Shown: in pieces, positions 27,205 through 38,841 of the stretch
Position numbering within the stretch: the first letter of the stretch is position 1
How the letters are laid out: each line of letters begins with the position of its first letter
NCBI RefSeq assembly: GCF_030316765.1
Contig: NZ_JASZYT010000001.1
Coordinates: forward strand, 1,054,001-1,118,000
Direction: 5' to 3'
Length of the DNA: 64,000 nt
DNA from: Variovorax saccharolyticus
Lineage (GTDB): Bacteria; Pseudomonadota; Gammaproteobacteria; Burkholderiales; Burkholderiaceae_C
Notes under the pieces: model-generated
Seen by the model: the letters and a program-made list of their open reading frames with translations, nothing else
The model's database searches: none
Told to the model about the DNA's origin: nothing
Program-made: the position numbers and the translations under genes

Positions 27205-28389
27205 TCAGCCGACATGGGCGATCACCGCGATCAAGCCGCCGCCGTCCGGTCCCTGGTGCTCCGCGCCACCCGACACGAAGATCCGGCCGTCGCCGAGCAC
27301 GCCGGCCACCAGGCCGCCGACCGCGCCGCGGATGTGGCGCTGGGCATTGATGTCGGTGTCGTCGAGCATGGTGTGGCGGGCCCCGCGGACGCGGCCGCGC
27401 CGGTCGGGCTCGCACTTGACGAAGACGGCGGCCACGCGCGCGGCATCTTCGGGGTGCAGTTGCGGCTCGGCGCTCAGGCCCAGCGGTCGCAGCGCTTCGG
27501 CCACGGCGCCGATGTCGAGCGCATCGCGCATCGGCGCGCACCCCATGCGCAGCGGGCCGGCCCAGGCGGCGCTGTGGCCCAGCACGATGACTTCGTTGGC
27601 CTCGACCTCGACGCCCGAGGAAACGCTCGCGCGCGCCGAAAAGCGTTCGAAGTCGCTCAGCATGGCCGATTCGAGCGCGGGGTCGTCCGGCAGCTCGCCG
27701 AGCGCGATGGCGACGCCGAAGGCGCCCGCCGCGCGCGCGGCGGCCATCGAGCGGTTGGCGTCTGCGGTCAGCACCGCGTGGCCGGCGGCAGCGGCAGCCT
27801 GCGCACGCGCCGCGGTGACGCAGGGGCATTTGACCTGCACGAAGGCGATGTCCTCGGGCCGGGCGATGCCGGCCTCGCGCATGGCGTCGCGCACCGCGCC
27901 CGCCACCGAGCGAACCTGCGCCCAGCGGCCGACCTGCTGCGCCGCGAGCGGCTCGCTCAGCGCGCATCCGATGGCGAGCGCGCCGTCAGGCTGCGGGCCT
28001 TGCGCCTCGTCGACCGGGTTGGCGACGCCCGGCGCGCTGCGTGCGAACACCACGTAGTGCGGGCTCAACACGCCCTCGGTGCCGCCCGACAGGATGCAGG
28101 GCAGCTCGCGCAGCAGGGCCTCGGCCGGCCGGCCGGTGCGGGCCGCCAGCAGCGCCATCAGGCTTTGAGTGAAGTAGCCGCGCGTGAAGTCGTTGACGCC
28201 GCCGTTGCCTTCGGTCTTGCCGATGACCGCCATGATGCCGGCCGCCTCGATGGCGCCGCGGTCGAGCAGGGCGGCCAGCGCCGACACGTCCCCCGGATGC
28301 GCCATGTCGAGGCGATGCACGCTCAGGCGCGGACGGGTGTCCAGGCTTTGGCGCGGGGCGGCTGGGGCGGGAGGCAGATAGGTGTCCAT
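27205..28389 (-). CDS. ring-opening amidohydrolase, cyanuric acid hydrolase/barbiturase family
   Basis: A 394-residue member of the small AtzD/TrzD/barbiturase family, which opens cyanuric acid or barbiturate rings by hydrolysis. The family's threefold repeat, with one Lys and one Ser per repeat, is complete: Lys58 (GKTEGNGG) with Ser101 (SGGTEG), Lys187 (KCP) with Ser257 (SSGVE), and Lys325 (VKCEPD) with Ser373 (SGGAEHQGP). It is longer than usual by about 25 residues at the N-terminus. The LysR gene lies upstream and the VOC gene 90 bp downstream. Cyanurate, barbiturate or another imide ring are all possible substrates. Confidence 0.88.
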   Translation of the reverse strand: MDTYLPPAPAAPRQSLDTRPRLSVHRLDMAHPGDVSALAALLDRGAIEAAGIMAVIGKTEGNGGVNDFTRGYFTQSLMALLAARTGRPAEALLRELPCILSGGTEGVLSPHYVVFARSAPGVANPVDEAQGPQPDGALAIGCALSEPLAAQQVGRWAQVRSVAGAVRDAMREAGIARPEDIAFVQVKCPCVTAARAQAAAAAGHAVLTADANRSMAAARAAGAFGVAIALGELPDDPALESAMLSDFERFSARASVSSGVEVEANEVIVLGHSAAWAGPLRMGCAPMRDALDIGAVAEALRPLGLSAEPQLHPEDAARVAAVFVKCEPDRRGRVRGARHTMLDDTDINAQRHIRGAVGGLVAGVLGDGRIFVSGGAEHQGPDGGGLIAVIAHVG

Positions 28390-28456
28390 GGATGCTGCGG
28401 TGCAACAGATGGACGCAGTATGGGCAGCCGCGCCGCAAACTTCCAGCGCATTGTTT

Positions 28457-28471
28457 CGCTCGGACCGAGCG
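28457..28471. promoter_or_regulatory. 15 bp dyad between LysR gene and amidohydrolase gene
   Basis: CGCTCGG-A-CCGAGCG is a perfect inverted repeat in the 111 bp gap between the LysR gene and the ring hydrolase, flanked by AT-richer bases (TTGTTT on the left, CAAATTG on the right). It lies about 70 bp upstream of the hydrolase start, where a LysR recognition site would be expected. It does not show the textbook T-N11-A spacing, so the call is tentative. Confidence 0.45.
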
Positions 28472-28500
28472 CAAATTGTGTGCAATGGCCGCGGTCGGCC

Positions 28501-29400
28501 CTACAGCGCTGCGAGCCGGTTCGCCAGCGCTTCCACGAAGGACAGGGTGGCGATCGGCAGCATGCGGTTGGCGCGCGAGGCCAGCACCAGCCGGCTGTGG
28601 GTGAGCGCGCGGTCGGTCAGCGGGATCGAGACCAGTTCGCCGCGCCGCACCTCGTTCTGCGTGCCGATCTGGAACTGGAAGCTGATGGCGCCGGTCTGGC
28701 GCGTGAATTCCTTCAGCGTCTGCACCGTGCTGGCCTCCACGGCCACCTGCAGCGCGATGCGCGAGTGCGCCATCACGCCGTCGAGCACCCGCCGGCTGCC
28801 AAAGGAGCGGTCGCCCAGCGCCACCGGATACTTCTGGCAGTCGGCCAGCCGCAGCGTCTCGCGGCCGGCCAGCGGATGGTCGGGCCGCAGCATGGCGCAC
28901 AGCGGCTGCGCCACCGCGCTGATGACCCGCAGCATTTCCGAAGGTTCGGGGTCATGCACGAGGACCAGTTCGATCTCGTCGTCCATCAGCGACGCCACCA
29001 GCTTGCCCGTGACGCTCGAGACAATCTGGAACTGCACGCCCGGGTGGGTCTGCTGGTAGTGCGCGATGGTGGCCGGGATCAGGTCGGTGGCGACCGACTC
29101 CGCGCAGCCGATGCGCACCGTGCCGCGCACCAGGCCGCGCAGCTGTTCGATCTGCGATTCGGCCGAGCGCATGTCGGCCATGCTGCGGCGCACAGCCGCG
29201 ATCAGGACCTCGCCGGCCGCGGTCAGCCGAACCCCGCGCGGCAGCCGCTCGAACAGCGGCGTGCCCACATCCGATTCGATCTCCAGGATCTTGCGGTTGA
29301 GTGCGGTCGAAGCGACATGCAGGGTGTCGGCGGCCTTGCGGATGGAGCCGGCGCGGGCAACGGCATCGAGGTAGACGAAGTGGCGAGGGGGGTGGAGCAT
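28501..29400 (-). CDS. LysR-family regulator of the heterocycle operon
   Basis: The 299-residue protein has the N-terminal winged helix (HFVYLDAVARAGSIRKAA, then TLHVASTALNRKILEIE) and a periplasmic-binding-like effector domain (GTVRIGCAESVATDLIP onward). The start at 29400 gives the standard LysR length. Unlike the divergent atzR-atzD layout, this gene points the same way as the hydrolase, 111 bp upstream of it. It probably activates the operon when the ring compound or an intermediate is present. Confidence 0.88.
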   Translation of the reverse strand: MLHPPRHFVYLDAVARAGSIRKAADTLHVASTALNRKILEIESDVGTPLFERLPRGVRLTAAGEVLIAAVRRSMADMRSAESQIEQLRGLVRGTVRIGCAESVATDLIPATIAHYQQTHPGVQFQIVSSVTGKLVASLMDDEIELVLVHDPEPSEMLRVISAVAQPLCAMLRPDHPLAGRETLRLADCQKYPVALGDRSFGSRRVLDGVMAHSRIALQVAVEASTVQTLKEFTRQTGAISFQFQIGTQNEVRRGELVSIPLTDRALTHSRLVLASRANRMLPIATLSFVEALANRLAAL

Positions 29401-29554
29401 GTCAGGGCGGGGGGACTCGGGCCGGCGGATCCGCAGGCCTCGGCGATTGTGAGGCAGCCCGCCGAGGCCCGGGCCGGAACTTGGAATTCCCGTTCGCTGT
29501 CCAAGAAATGTCGCCGCGGGTTTTGTTCTCATGCGACGACAGGAGGCAAAAGTC

Positions 29555-29917
29555 ATGAAGCAGCACGTCAAGCACTGGCAGGATCCGCTCAACGCGGCGC
29601 TGGGTCTCTGGATGGTTCTCTCACCCTGGTTGCTGGGGTTTCAGGACCAGGCGACGCCAGCGATGAACGCAGTGGCGGTCGGGATCTTGCTGGGCGCAAC
29701 CGCATTGGGGGCCACCTTCGTTCCCCGTGCATGGGAAGAATGGACCGAAGGTGCACTGGGCCTGTGGATGGTGATTTCGCCCTGGGTGCTCGGCTTCGAA
29801 GCGTCGCGCGATCCCATGATGGCCGCCGTGGCCACGGGCGTGGTCGTGATGGTGCTGGCGCTCTGGGTGCTGGCGACCGACAAGGACTATGTCCACTGGG
29901 GTGCTGCCTCCCACTGA
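29555..29917 (+). CDS. SPW-repeat membrane protein
   Basis: A 120-residue protein made of two SPW repeats, GLWMVLSPWLLGF and GLWMVISPWVLGF, each followed by a second hydrophobic helix, giving about four transmembrane segments. SPW proteins are of unknown function. A strong AGGAGG lies 9 bp before the ATG at 29555, which decides the start over 29531. A rho-independent terminator follows 19 bp after the stop, so the gene is monocistronic. Confidence 0.88.
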   Translation: MKQHVKHWQDPLNAALGLWMVLSPWLLGFQDQATPAMNAVAVGILLGATALGATFVPRAWEEWTEGALGLWMVISPWVLGFEASRDPMMAAVATGVVVMVLALWVLATDKDYVHWGAASH

Positions 29918-29936
29918 AGGCGGCCCCAGACATGGC

Positions 29937-29962
29937 AAAGGCCGTCGAAGACGGCCTTTTTT
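29937..29962 (+). terminator. rho-independent terminator after the SPW gene
   Basis: The stem GGCCGTC / GACGGCC closes a GAA loop and is followed by six T. It is preceded by AAA, so it may also work weakly on the minus strand for the small gene starting at 30218. Confidence 0.9.
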
Positions 29963-29987
29963 CATTTCTGGCTCCGGGAGCGCCGAC

Positions 29988-30218
29988 TCAGCCGCCGTCG
30001 TCGCCGCCCATCGTGGTCGGATGCCGCGAGCCGGCGACCGACGACACGACGCCCACTGCGCTCGCCCGGATCAATTCCTGTCGCAGGGCCGCTTCGAGCA
30101 GCCGGCGCGCCGTGTCCGGCCGGTCGTGGTCGTACTCTTCGTCCAACTCGCAATGCAGGTAGTAGTCGACACGGGCCATGAGCCGTTCGATCGACGCTGC
30201 GAGGTCTGTCTCGTTCAT
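29988..30218 (-). CDS. small acidic hypothetical protein (76 aa)
   Basis: The peptide starts MNETDLAASIERLMARVDYY. It is helical and acidic in its first half (ELDEEYDHDRPDTARRLLEA) and ends in a Gly/Asp-rich tail. A strong Shine-Dalgarno GGAGG lies 8-10 bp upstream of the ATG, which supports translation. I recognise no family. It stands alone between the SPW terminator and a 205 bp gap in which I see no further gene. Confidence 0.6.
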   Translation of the reverse strand: MNETDLAASIERLMARVDYYLHCELDEEYDHDRPDTARRLLEAALRQELIRASAVGVVSSVAGSRHPTTMGGDDGG

Positions 30219-30423
30219 CTTCCGCTCCTCCGGACCAGCCGTGCAAAGAACGACCTGGTCTGATCTCGACTTTTCCTCTGGACCACTCTGACCCGGCCAA
30301 TCCCAACTTGGGCGGGTTTTCGCATTATCCCCCCGGCGGAGGCGATTGTTTCCCGACCCTTGTCGTCGCAGGCCAACAGCCCGGCTCAGATTGGAGCGTA
30401 CTGATGACTTTGGTATTCGTGCG

Positions 30424-31011
30424 CTAGCGAAGCCGGAGCCTGTTCCAGGCGTTGGCGAGCCGGGAACCTGGGGCGGACGGCGGATCGGCTTCGGTTCGGG
30501 CGCTGGCTCCGACCGCGCCGGCGGGCGCCGGAAGCTGGTGCCGCACGCTCTGCGCCACCCGGACGCAGTCCTTGATGTGCAGTTCGCCCAGGGAGCGGAG
30601 CGCGGCATAGCTCAGCGTGGCGGAAACCACCTGGCCGGCGATGGGAACGAATCGAGCGGCCTGGCTGGCAGTGAGCTTGACGCCGGCGTGGCGTGCCAGC
30701 GCCACCAGCAGGTCGCGCGTGACCAGGCGCCCGACCAGCAGCGCCCCGACCGTGGCGGCGGCCTTCCGGATGCGTTCGCGCTCGTGCGGTGCCATCCGCT
30801 CCACCTGGGTCACGGACAGTCCGAACTCGCGGCTGATCTGGGGCACGACGCGCGCCAGCAGCGCCGCATCGGCCGCCCAGTCGATGCCCGGCAGGGGCAC
30901 GGCGCCGACCGCGGCGGCGATCAGCGCCTTGCGGCTCAGCAGGCGGCGGCTGCGCCCGATGGCCGCGATCAGCTGCGGATCACCTTGGGCGAGTTCGATG
31001 GCGGAGGACAT
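30424..31011 (-). CDS. DUF697/EcsC-like small hydrophobic protein
   Basis: The 195-residue protein contains Gly/Ala-rich amphipathic helices with KALIAAAVGAVPLPGIDWAAD and AARFVPIAGQVVSATLSY. These resemble the membrane-associating domain DUF697 found behind some GTPases. The C-terminal 35 residues are Pro/Ser/Arg-rich and look disordered. The gene lies 12 bp after the ABC-F ATPase and is the last of the minus-strand run. Its function is not known. Confidence 0.6.
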   Translation of the reverse strand: MSSAIELAQGDPQLIAAIGRSRRLLSRKALIAAAVGAVPLPGIDWAADAALLARVVPQISREFGLSVTQVERMAPHERERIRKAAATVGALLVGRLVTRDLLVALARHAGVKLTASQAARFVPIAGQVVSATLSYAALRSLGELHIKDCVRVAQSVRHQLPAPAGAVGASARTEADPPSAPGSRLANAWNRLRLR

Positions 31012-31023
31012 TCCGCCGGATTA

Positions 31024-33060
<2,037 letters not shown>

Positions 33061-33087
33061 TTCGGTGCCCGCCGGTCGGCGGGCAGG

Positions 33088-33951
33088 TCAGAGAAGGGAT
33101 TCGCGCGGGATCAGGAGCACCTGGTCTTCGCCCGCGCTGGTGGCGAGCCACACCACCTCGAGCTGCGGGAAGGCAGCCTCGAAGTGCGCGCGCTCGTTGC
33201 CGATTTCAAGCACCAGCACGGCGGCGTCGCTCATGCGGGCCGGTGCGTCGGCGAGCAGGCGGCGAATGAAGTCCATGCCATCCGCGCCGCCGGCCAGCGC
33301 CAGTTCGGGTTCGGCGCGGTACTCCGCCGGCAACGCGTCCATGCTGTTGGCGTTGACGTAGGGTGGATTGCAGAGGATCAGGTCGTAGGGTCCGTTCAAG
33401 GCCGCGAGTCCGTCCGACTCGATCAGCTTGACACGGTCGTCGAGCTGGTGGCGCGTGACGTTGATCGCCGCCACTTCGAGCGCCGTGGCCGAGAGGTCGG
33501 CGGCATCGACCGCGATGTCCGGATAGGTCAGCGCCGCCAGCACCGCGAGGCTGCCGTTGCCGGTGCAAAGATCGAGCACCCTGCGCGTGTGCTCGCCGAG
33601 CCAGGGATCGATGCTGCCGTCGGCCAGCAACTCGGCGATGAAGCTGCGCGGCACGATGGCGCGTTCGTCGATGTAGAAGGACACGCCCTGCAGCCAGGCT
33701 TCCTTGGTGAGGTAGGCGGCCGGCTTGCGGCTCGCGATGCGCTGCGCGAACAGCTCGGCCACGCGGGCCGCCTCGGCCGGCGACACCGGCTGCCCGGCCA
33801 CGGCGTCGAGCTCGTCGAGCGGCAGCCCGAGGCGCCACAGCACCAGCCAGACCGCTTCGTCGAAGGCGTTGTCGGTGCCGTGCCCGAAGGCCACGCCCGC
33901 GTCGGCCAGCTGCTGCGCGCCGGCCTCGATCAGTTGCATCACGGTGCTCAT
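33088..33951 (-). CDS. prmB: 50S ribosomal protein uL3 glutamine methyltransferase
   Basis: PrmB methylates a Gln side chain of ribosomal protein L3 using S-adenosylmethionine. The 287-residue protein carries the SAM motif [32 protein letters not shown] and the substrate-binding NPPYV characteristic of PrmB/PrmC/HemK. The start at 33951 overlaps the dapE stop by 4 bp (ATGA). Confidence 0.94.
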   Translation of the reverse strand: MSTVMQLIEAGAQQLADAGVAFGHGTDNAFDEAVWLVLWRLGLPLDELDAVAGQPVSPAEAARVAELFAQRIASRKPAAYLTKEAWLQGVSFYIDERAIVPRSFIAELLADGSIDPWLGEHTRRVLDLCTGNGSLAVLAALTYPDIAVDAADLSATALEVAAINVTRHQLDDRVKLIESDGLAALNGPYDLILCNPPYVNANSMDALPAEYRAEPELALAGGADGMDFIRRLLADAPARMSDAAVLVLEIGNERAHFEAAFPQLEVVWLATSAGEDQVLLIPRESLL

Positions 33952-35120
33952 GGCAACAGCAGCGCTTCGAGCCTGTCCAGCGTGCGGCGGTAGATGTTCT
34001 TGAGTGGCTCGATGTCGGCCACCGCGATGTGTTCGTCGATCTTGTGGATGCTGGCGTTGACCGGGCCCAGCTCCACCACCTGGCTGCAGATCTTGGCGAT
34101 GAAGCGGGCGTCGCTGGTGCCGCCGCTGGTCGACAGCTCGGTCGCGAGGCCGGTCTCGTCGCGGATCGCCTGCTGCACCGCATCCACCAGCGCGCCGGGC
34201 ACGGTGAGGAAGGGCAGGCCGCCGACGGTCCAGGCGAGCGTGAAGTCGAGGCCGTGGCGGTCGAGCACCGACTTGACGCGCTGCTGCAGCGACTCGGGCG
34301 TCGACTCGGTCGAGAAGCGGAAATTGAAGTCGATCACCGCCGCGCCCGGGATCACGTTGCTGGCGCCGGTGCCCGCATGGATGTTGCTGATCTGCCAGCT
34401 GGTCGGCTGGAAGTGGTCGTTGCCGGCATCCCAGCCGCCGGCCGCGTTGATGGCGACCAGTTCGGCCAGCGCCGGCGCGAAGGCATGCACCGGGTTCTTC
34501 GCCAGGTGCGGGTAGGCGATGTGGCCCTGCAAGCCGTTCACCGTGAGCCTGCCGCTCATGGTGCCGCGGCGGCCGTTCTTGATCATGTCGCCGCAGCGCT
34601 CGACCGAGGTCGGCTCGCCGACGATGCAGTAGTCGATGGTTTCGCCGCGCGCGGCCAGCGTGTTGCAGACCACCACCGTGCCGTCCACGCCGGGGCCTTC
34701 CTCGTCGCTGGTGAGCAGCAGCGCCAGCGTGAGCCGCGGATCGGGCGAGGCGGCCAGGAACTCCTCGATGGCGACCACGAAGGCGGCCAGCGAGGTTTTC
34801 ATGTCGCAGGCGCCGCGGCCGTAGAGGCGGTCCTCGCGGTGGGTCGGCGTGAAGGGGTGGCTGGTCCACTGTTCGAGCGGACCGGTGGGCACGACGTCGG
34901 TGTGGCCGGCGAAGGCGATGGTCTTCGTCTGCTGGCCGGATCCGGGCCGAACCGCCCACAAGTTGGTGACGCGGAAGTCGGCGGGGCCGCTTTCGATGGT
35001 TTCGAGCCTGAATCCGAGCCGCGCCAGGCGTTCGCCGAGGATCTGCTGGCAGCCGCCGTCGTCGGGGGTGACCGAGGGGCGGGAGATCAGTTGTTCGGCG
35101 AGCTGGAGCGTTCGGGACAT
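33948..35120 (-). CDS. dapE: succinyl-diaminopimelate desuccinylase
   Basis: DapE (390 residues) removes the succinyl group from N-succinyl-L,L-diaminopimelate in lysine and peptidoglycan synthesis. The di-zinc M20 motifs are present: [33 protein letters not shown] and a late His in [20 protein letters not shown]. It works with the nearby dapD and dapC; pilU sits between dapD and dapE. Confidence 0.97.
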   Translation of the reverse strand: MSRTLQLAEQLISRPSVTPDDGGCQQILGERLARLGFRLETIESGPADFRVTNLWAVRPGSGQQTKTIAFAGHTDVVPTGPLEQWTSHPFTPTHREDRLYGRGACDMKTSLAAFVVAIEEFLAASPDPRLTLALLLTSDEEGPGVDGTVVVCNTLAARGETIDYCIVGEPTSVERCGDMIKNGRRGTMSGRLTVNGLQGHIAYPHLAKNPVHAFAPALAELVAINAAGGWDAGNDHFQPTSWQISNIHAGTGASNVIPGAAVIDFNFRFSTESTPESLQQRVKSVLDRHGLDFTLAWTVGGLPFLTVPGALVDAVQQAIRDETGLATELSTSGGTSDARFIAKICSQVVELGPVNASIHKIDEHIAVADIEPLKNIYRRTLDRLEALLLP

Positions 35121-35136
35121 CGACAGGGCAGGTGGC

Positions 35137-36285
35137 TCAGGGACGCACGTCGAGCGTGATGTCCGTGAAGGTGGGTTCCTCGACCTGGTCGAGGAGGGAG
35201 CGTTCTTCGTTGCGCGCGGGCGGCGCCTTGCGGTTCTGCAGGCGCCACATCAGGTTGGTCGGCGAATCGGCCTGGGCCAGGCCTTCCTCGCGCGTCACCA
35301 GATTTTCGGTGATCAGCCGCGCGATGTCTTCCTCGAAGGTCTGGGAACCCTCGGCCATCGATTGCTCCATGGCCTCCTTGACGGCCGAGAAGTCGCCCTT
35401 GCCGATCAGCTCGGCCACCAGCGCGGTGTTGAGCAGCACCTCGAGCGCTGGCACGCGGGCGCCGTTGGGGGTGCGCAGCAGACGCTGCGCGACGACGGCG
35501 CGCAGCGCGCCGCCGAGGTCGCCGAGCAGCGTGGCGCGCACTTCCACCGGGTAGAAGCTCAGGATGCGGTTCAGCGCCCGGTAGCTGTTGTTGGCGTGCA
35601 GCGTGGCCACGCAGAGGTGGCCCGACTGCGCATAGGCGATCGCGGCGGTCATGGTCTCGCGGTCGCGGATCTCGCCGATCTGGATCACGTCGGGCGCCTG
35701 GCGCAGCGCGTTCTTGAGCGCGATCTGCAGCGACTGGGTGTCGCTGCCGACGTCGCGCTGGTTGACCATCGACTTCTTGTTGGTGAAGGTGAATTCGATC
35801 GGTTCCTCGACCGTGAGGATGTGGCCGGTGGCGTTCTCGTTGCGGTAGTCGAGCATCGAGGCCAGCGTGGTGCTCTTGCCGGCGCCGGTCGAGCCGACCA
35901 TGAGGATCAGGCCGCGCTTTTCCATCACCAGCGTCTTGAGGATCTCGGGCAGGTTGAGATCCTCGAAGCTCGGGATGGTCGAGGCGATGTGGCGCACCAC
36001 CACCGCGTAGCTGCCGCGCTGGCGCATCGCGCTGATGCGGAAATTGCCGGCGCCTTCCAGGGCGATCGCCATGTTGAGTTCGCCGGTGCGCTCCAGCTCG
36101 GCGACGCGGCCTTCATGAACGACTTCGCTCAACAGGCTCAGCGGCGCCTCGGGCGGCAGCACCTGGGCGTTGATCGGCATGCAATTGCCGTTGATCCGGA
36201 TCAGCGCCGGAGAGTGGGCCGAAAGATAGATGTCCGAAGCCTTGCGTTCGGCCATCAGACGAAGAATTCGCTCCATCGTGCTCAT
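35137..36285 (-). CDS. pilU: type IV pilus retraction ATPase PilU
   Basis: This 382-residue hexameric secretion-type ATPase assists PilT in pulling back type IV pili at the inner membrane. Walker [11 protein letters not shown], the Asp box [10 protein letters not shown], the His box [12 protein letters not shown] and the Glu-rich C-terminus are present. It resembles PilU rather than PilT in having the longer C-terminal tail (EEREGLAQ-like segment to residue 382). No other pilus gene is nearby. It is embedded between dapD and dapE. Confidence 0.9.
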   Translation of the reverse strand: MSTMERILRLMAERKASDIYLSAHSPALIRINGNCMPINAQVLPPEAPLSLLSEVVHEGRVAELERTGELNMAIALEGAGNFRISAMRQRGSYAVVVRHIASTIPSFEDLNLPEILKTLVMEKRGLILMVGSTGAGKSTTLASMLDYRNENATGHILTVEEPIEFTFTNKKSMVNQRDVGSDTQSLQIALKNALRQAPDVIQIGEIRDRETMTAAIAYAQSGHLCVATLHANNSYRALNRILSFYPVEVRATLLGDLGGALRAVVAQRLLRTPNGARVPALEVLLNTALVAELIGKGDFSAVKEAMEQSMAEGSQTFEEDIARLITENLVTREEGLAQADSPTNLMWRLQNRKAPPARNEERSLLDQVEEPTFTDITLDVRP

Positions 36286-36332
36286 CGGCTTTCTCTCCTC
36301 AGCGTTGTGGTTCTGGAAATCGATCTTCGGCA

Positions 36333-36352
36333 GGCCGCCCCCTCAGGCGGCC
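36333..36352. other. GC-rich hairpin between dapD and pilU
   Basis: A 7 bp perfect stem (GGCCGCC / GGCGGCC) with a 6-base loop lies 8 bp after the dapD stop. It lacks a T-run on the minus strand, so it may slow or stabilise rather than end the transcript. On the plus strand CTTTCTT follows. Confidence 0.45.
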
Positions 36353-36360
36353 GGCTTTCT

Positions 36361-37185
<825 letters not shown>

Positions 37186-37193
37186 GGAAAAAC

Positions 37194-38393
37194 TCAGTTC
37201 TGGATGAAATTCACGATGCGTTTCGCGGCCTCGGTGCATTCGGCCGTGTCGGCGACCAGCGCCATGCGGATGCGCCCGCGGCCCGGATTGGTGCCGGCCA
37301 CGTCGCGGGCGAGGAAGCTGCCGGGCAGCACCGTCACATTGTATTGAGCGTAGAGCGCGCGGGCGAAGCCGGCGTCGTCGCCTTGCCACGAGGCCGGCAC
37401 GCCGGCCCAGAGGTAGAAGCTGGCGTCGGGCAGGCGGACGTCGAGCACCGGCTCGAGCAGCGGCGTCACGGCGGCGAATTTGGCGCGGTAGCGGGCGCGG
37501 TTGTCGACCACATGGAGTTCGTCGTCCCAGGCCGCGATGCTGGCCGCAGCCACGGTGCCGCTCATCGCGCTGCCGTGGTAGGTGCGGTAGAGCAGGAAGG
37601 ACTTGATGATGGCCGCGTCGCCGGCCACGAAGCCGCTGCGCAGGCCCGGCACGTTGCTGCGCTTGGACAGCGAGGTCAGCGCGATCAGGTTGCGGAAGTC
37701 GCCCCGGCCGAGCCTGGCGGCAGCCTCGAGGCCGCCGAGCGGCGGCTCGTCGCGGAAGTAGATCTCGCTGTAGCACTCGTCGGCGGCGATCACGAAGCCG
37801 TGCCGGTCGGACAGCGCGAAGAGCTTTTCCCACTCGCCGATCGGCATCACGGCGCCGGTCGGGTTGCCGGGCGAGCAGACGAAGACCAGCTGGGTGCGGG
37901 CCCAGACATCGGCCGGCACGCTGTCCCAGTCGACCGCGAAGTTGCGTGCGGGCACGCTGGGCACGTAGTACGGTTCGGCGCCCGCGAGCAGGGCTGCGCC
38001 TTCGTAGATCTGATAGAACGGGTTGGGCGACAGCACCACCGGGGCCGGCGAGCGGCTGGCATCGACCACGGTCTGGGCCAGTGCGAACAGGGCTTCGCGA
38101 GAGCCGTTGACCGGCAGCACCTGGGTGGCGGCGTCGAGCGACAGGCCGTAGCGCCGCTGCAGCCAGCCGGTGAAGGACTGGCGCAATTCGAGGTCTCCGG
38201 CCGTGGCCGGATAGACGGCCAGCGCGTCCATGCCGGCCACCAGTGCGTCCTTGATGAAGGACGGCGTGGGGTGCTTGGGTTCGCCGATGCCGAGGCTGAT
38301 CGGCGTGAATTCAGGGTTCGGCGTGACCCCGGCGAACAGTTTTCGCAGCCGCTCGAAAGGATAGGGCTGCAGTTTGGCGAGCAGGGGATTCAT
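37194..38393 (-). CDS. dapC: succinyldiaminopimelate transaminase
   Basis: This fold-type I PLP aminotransferase (399 residues) exchanges N-succinyl-2-amino-6-ketopimelate and glutamate. Seen are [12 protein letters not shown] at the N-terminus, [12 protein letters not shown], the Asp in [11 protein letters not shown] and the PLP lysine in [17 protein letters not shown]. Its identity as DapC rather than a general AspC is supported by its place directly ahead of dapD and dapE. Confidence 0.92.
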   Translation of the reverse strand: MNPLLAKLQPYPFERLRKLFAGVTPNPEFTPISLGIGEPKHPTPSFIKDALVAGMDALAVYPATAGDLELRQSFTGWLQRRYGLSLDAATQVLPVNGSREALFALAQTVVDASRSPAPVVLSPNPFYQIYEGAALLAGAEPYYVPSVPARNFAVDWDSVPADVWARTQLVFVCSPGNPTGAVMPIGEWEKLFALSDRHGFVIAADECYSEIYFRDEPPLGGLEAAARLGRGDFRNLIALTSLSKRSNVPGLRSGFVAGDAAIIKSFLLYRTYHGSAMSGTVAAASIAAWDDELHVVDNRARYRAKFAAVTPLLEPVLDVRLPDASFYLWAGVPASWQGDDAGFARALYAQYNVTVLPGSFLARDVAGTNPGRGRIRMALVADTAECTEAAKRIVNFIQN

Positions 38394-38402
38394 GGACCTG
38401 GA

Positions 38403-38822
38403 TTATCGCGGCAGCCGGCGCGGCCCTGCGGCCGCCGAGGCCAACAGGCGCTCGTAGGCGGCCGGGTCGGCCTGCTGCAGCCTGGCCAGCGCGGCGCTGG
38501 CGGCCTCGGCGAGCTCGGCGCGGCTCTGCTTCTTGACGACCTCGATCTCGGCATGGGCTTTCTCGAGCTTGCGCAGCGCGCCGGCCGCCCGGTCGGCATC
38601 CACCGAGCCCGGACTGGCCTGTGCCAGCAGCACCTCGGTGATCCAGCCCAGCTGGCTGCCGTAGCTGGCGACCTCGAAGGCCTTCTTTTCGATCTGCCCG
38701 TTGCCCGCCTGCGCAGGGATGCCGGCGAAGAACCACTGGGTGTCCGGCTCGATCTGCTGGGCCACGCTGCCGCTGAACGGCAGGTGGAGCGTGGGGGACC
38801 AGAACCAGAGCCAGGGGAACAT
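38403..38822 (-). CDS. conserved hypothetical protein (139 aa)
   Basis: The protein begins MFPWLWFWSPTLHLPFSG, has a middle part with TQWFFAGIPAQAGNG and ends in a helical Ala/Glu-rich half (GALRKLEKAHAEIEVVKKQS) that may form a coiled coil. I do not recognise a family. It sits 9 bp before dapC and 19 bp after argA in a tight same-strand run, so it is probably expressed with the amino acid genes. No signal peptide is clear. Confidence 0.7.
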   Translation of the reverse strand: MFPWLWFWSPTLHLPFSGSVAQQIEPDTQWFFAGIPAQAGNGQIEKKAFEVASYGSQLGWITEVLLAQASPGSVDADRAAGALRKLEKAHAEIEVVKKQSRAELAEAASAALARLQQADPAAYERLLASAAAGPRRLPR

Positions 38823-38841
38823 CGCTTTACTCCTGCGGTTT

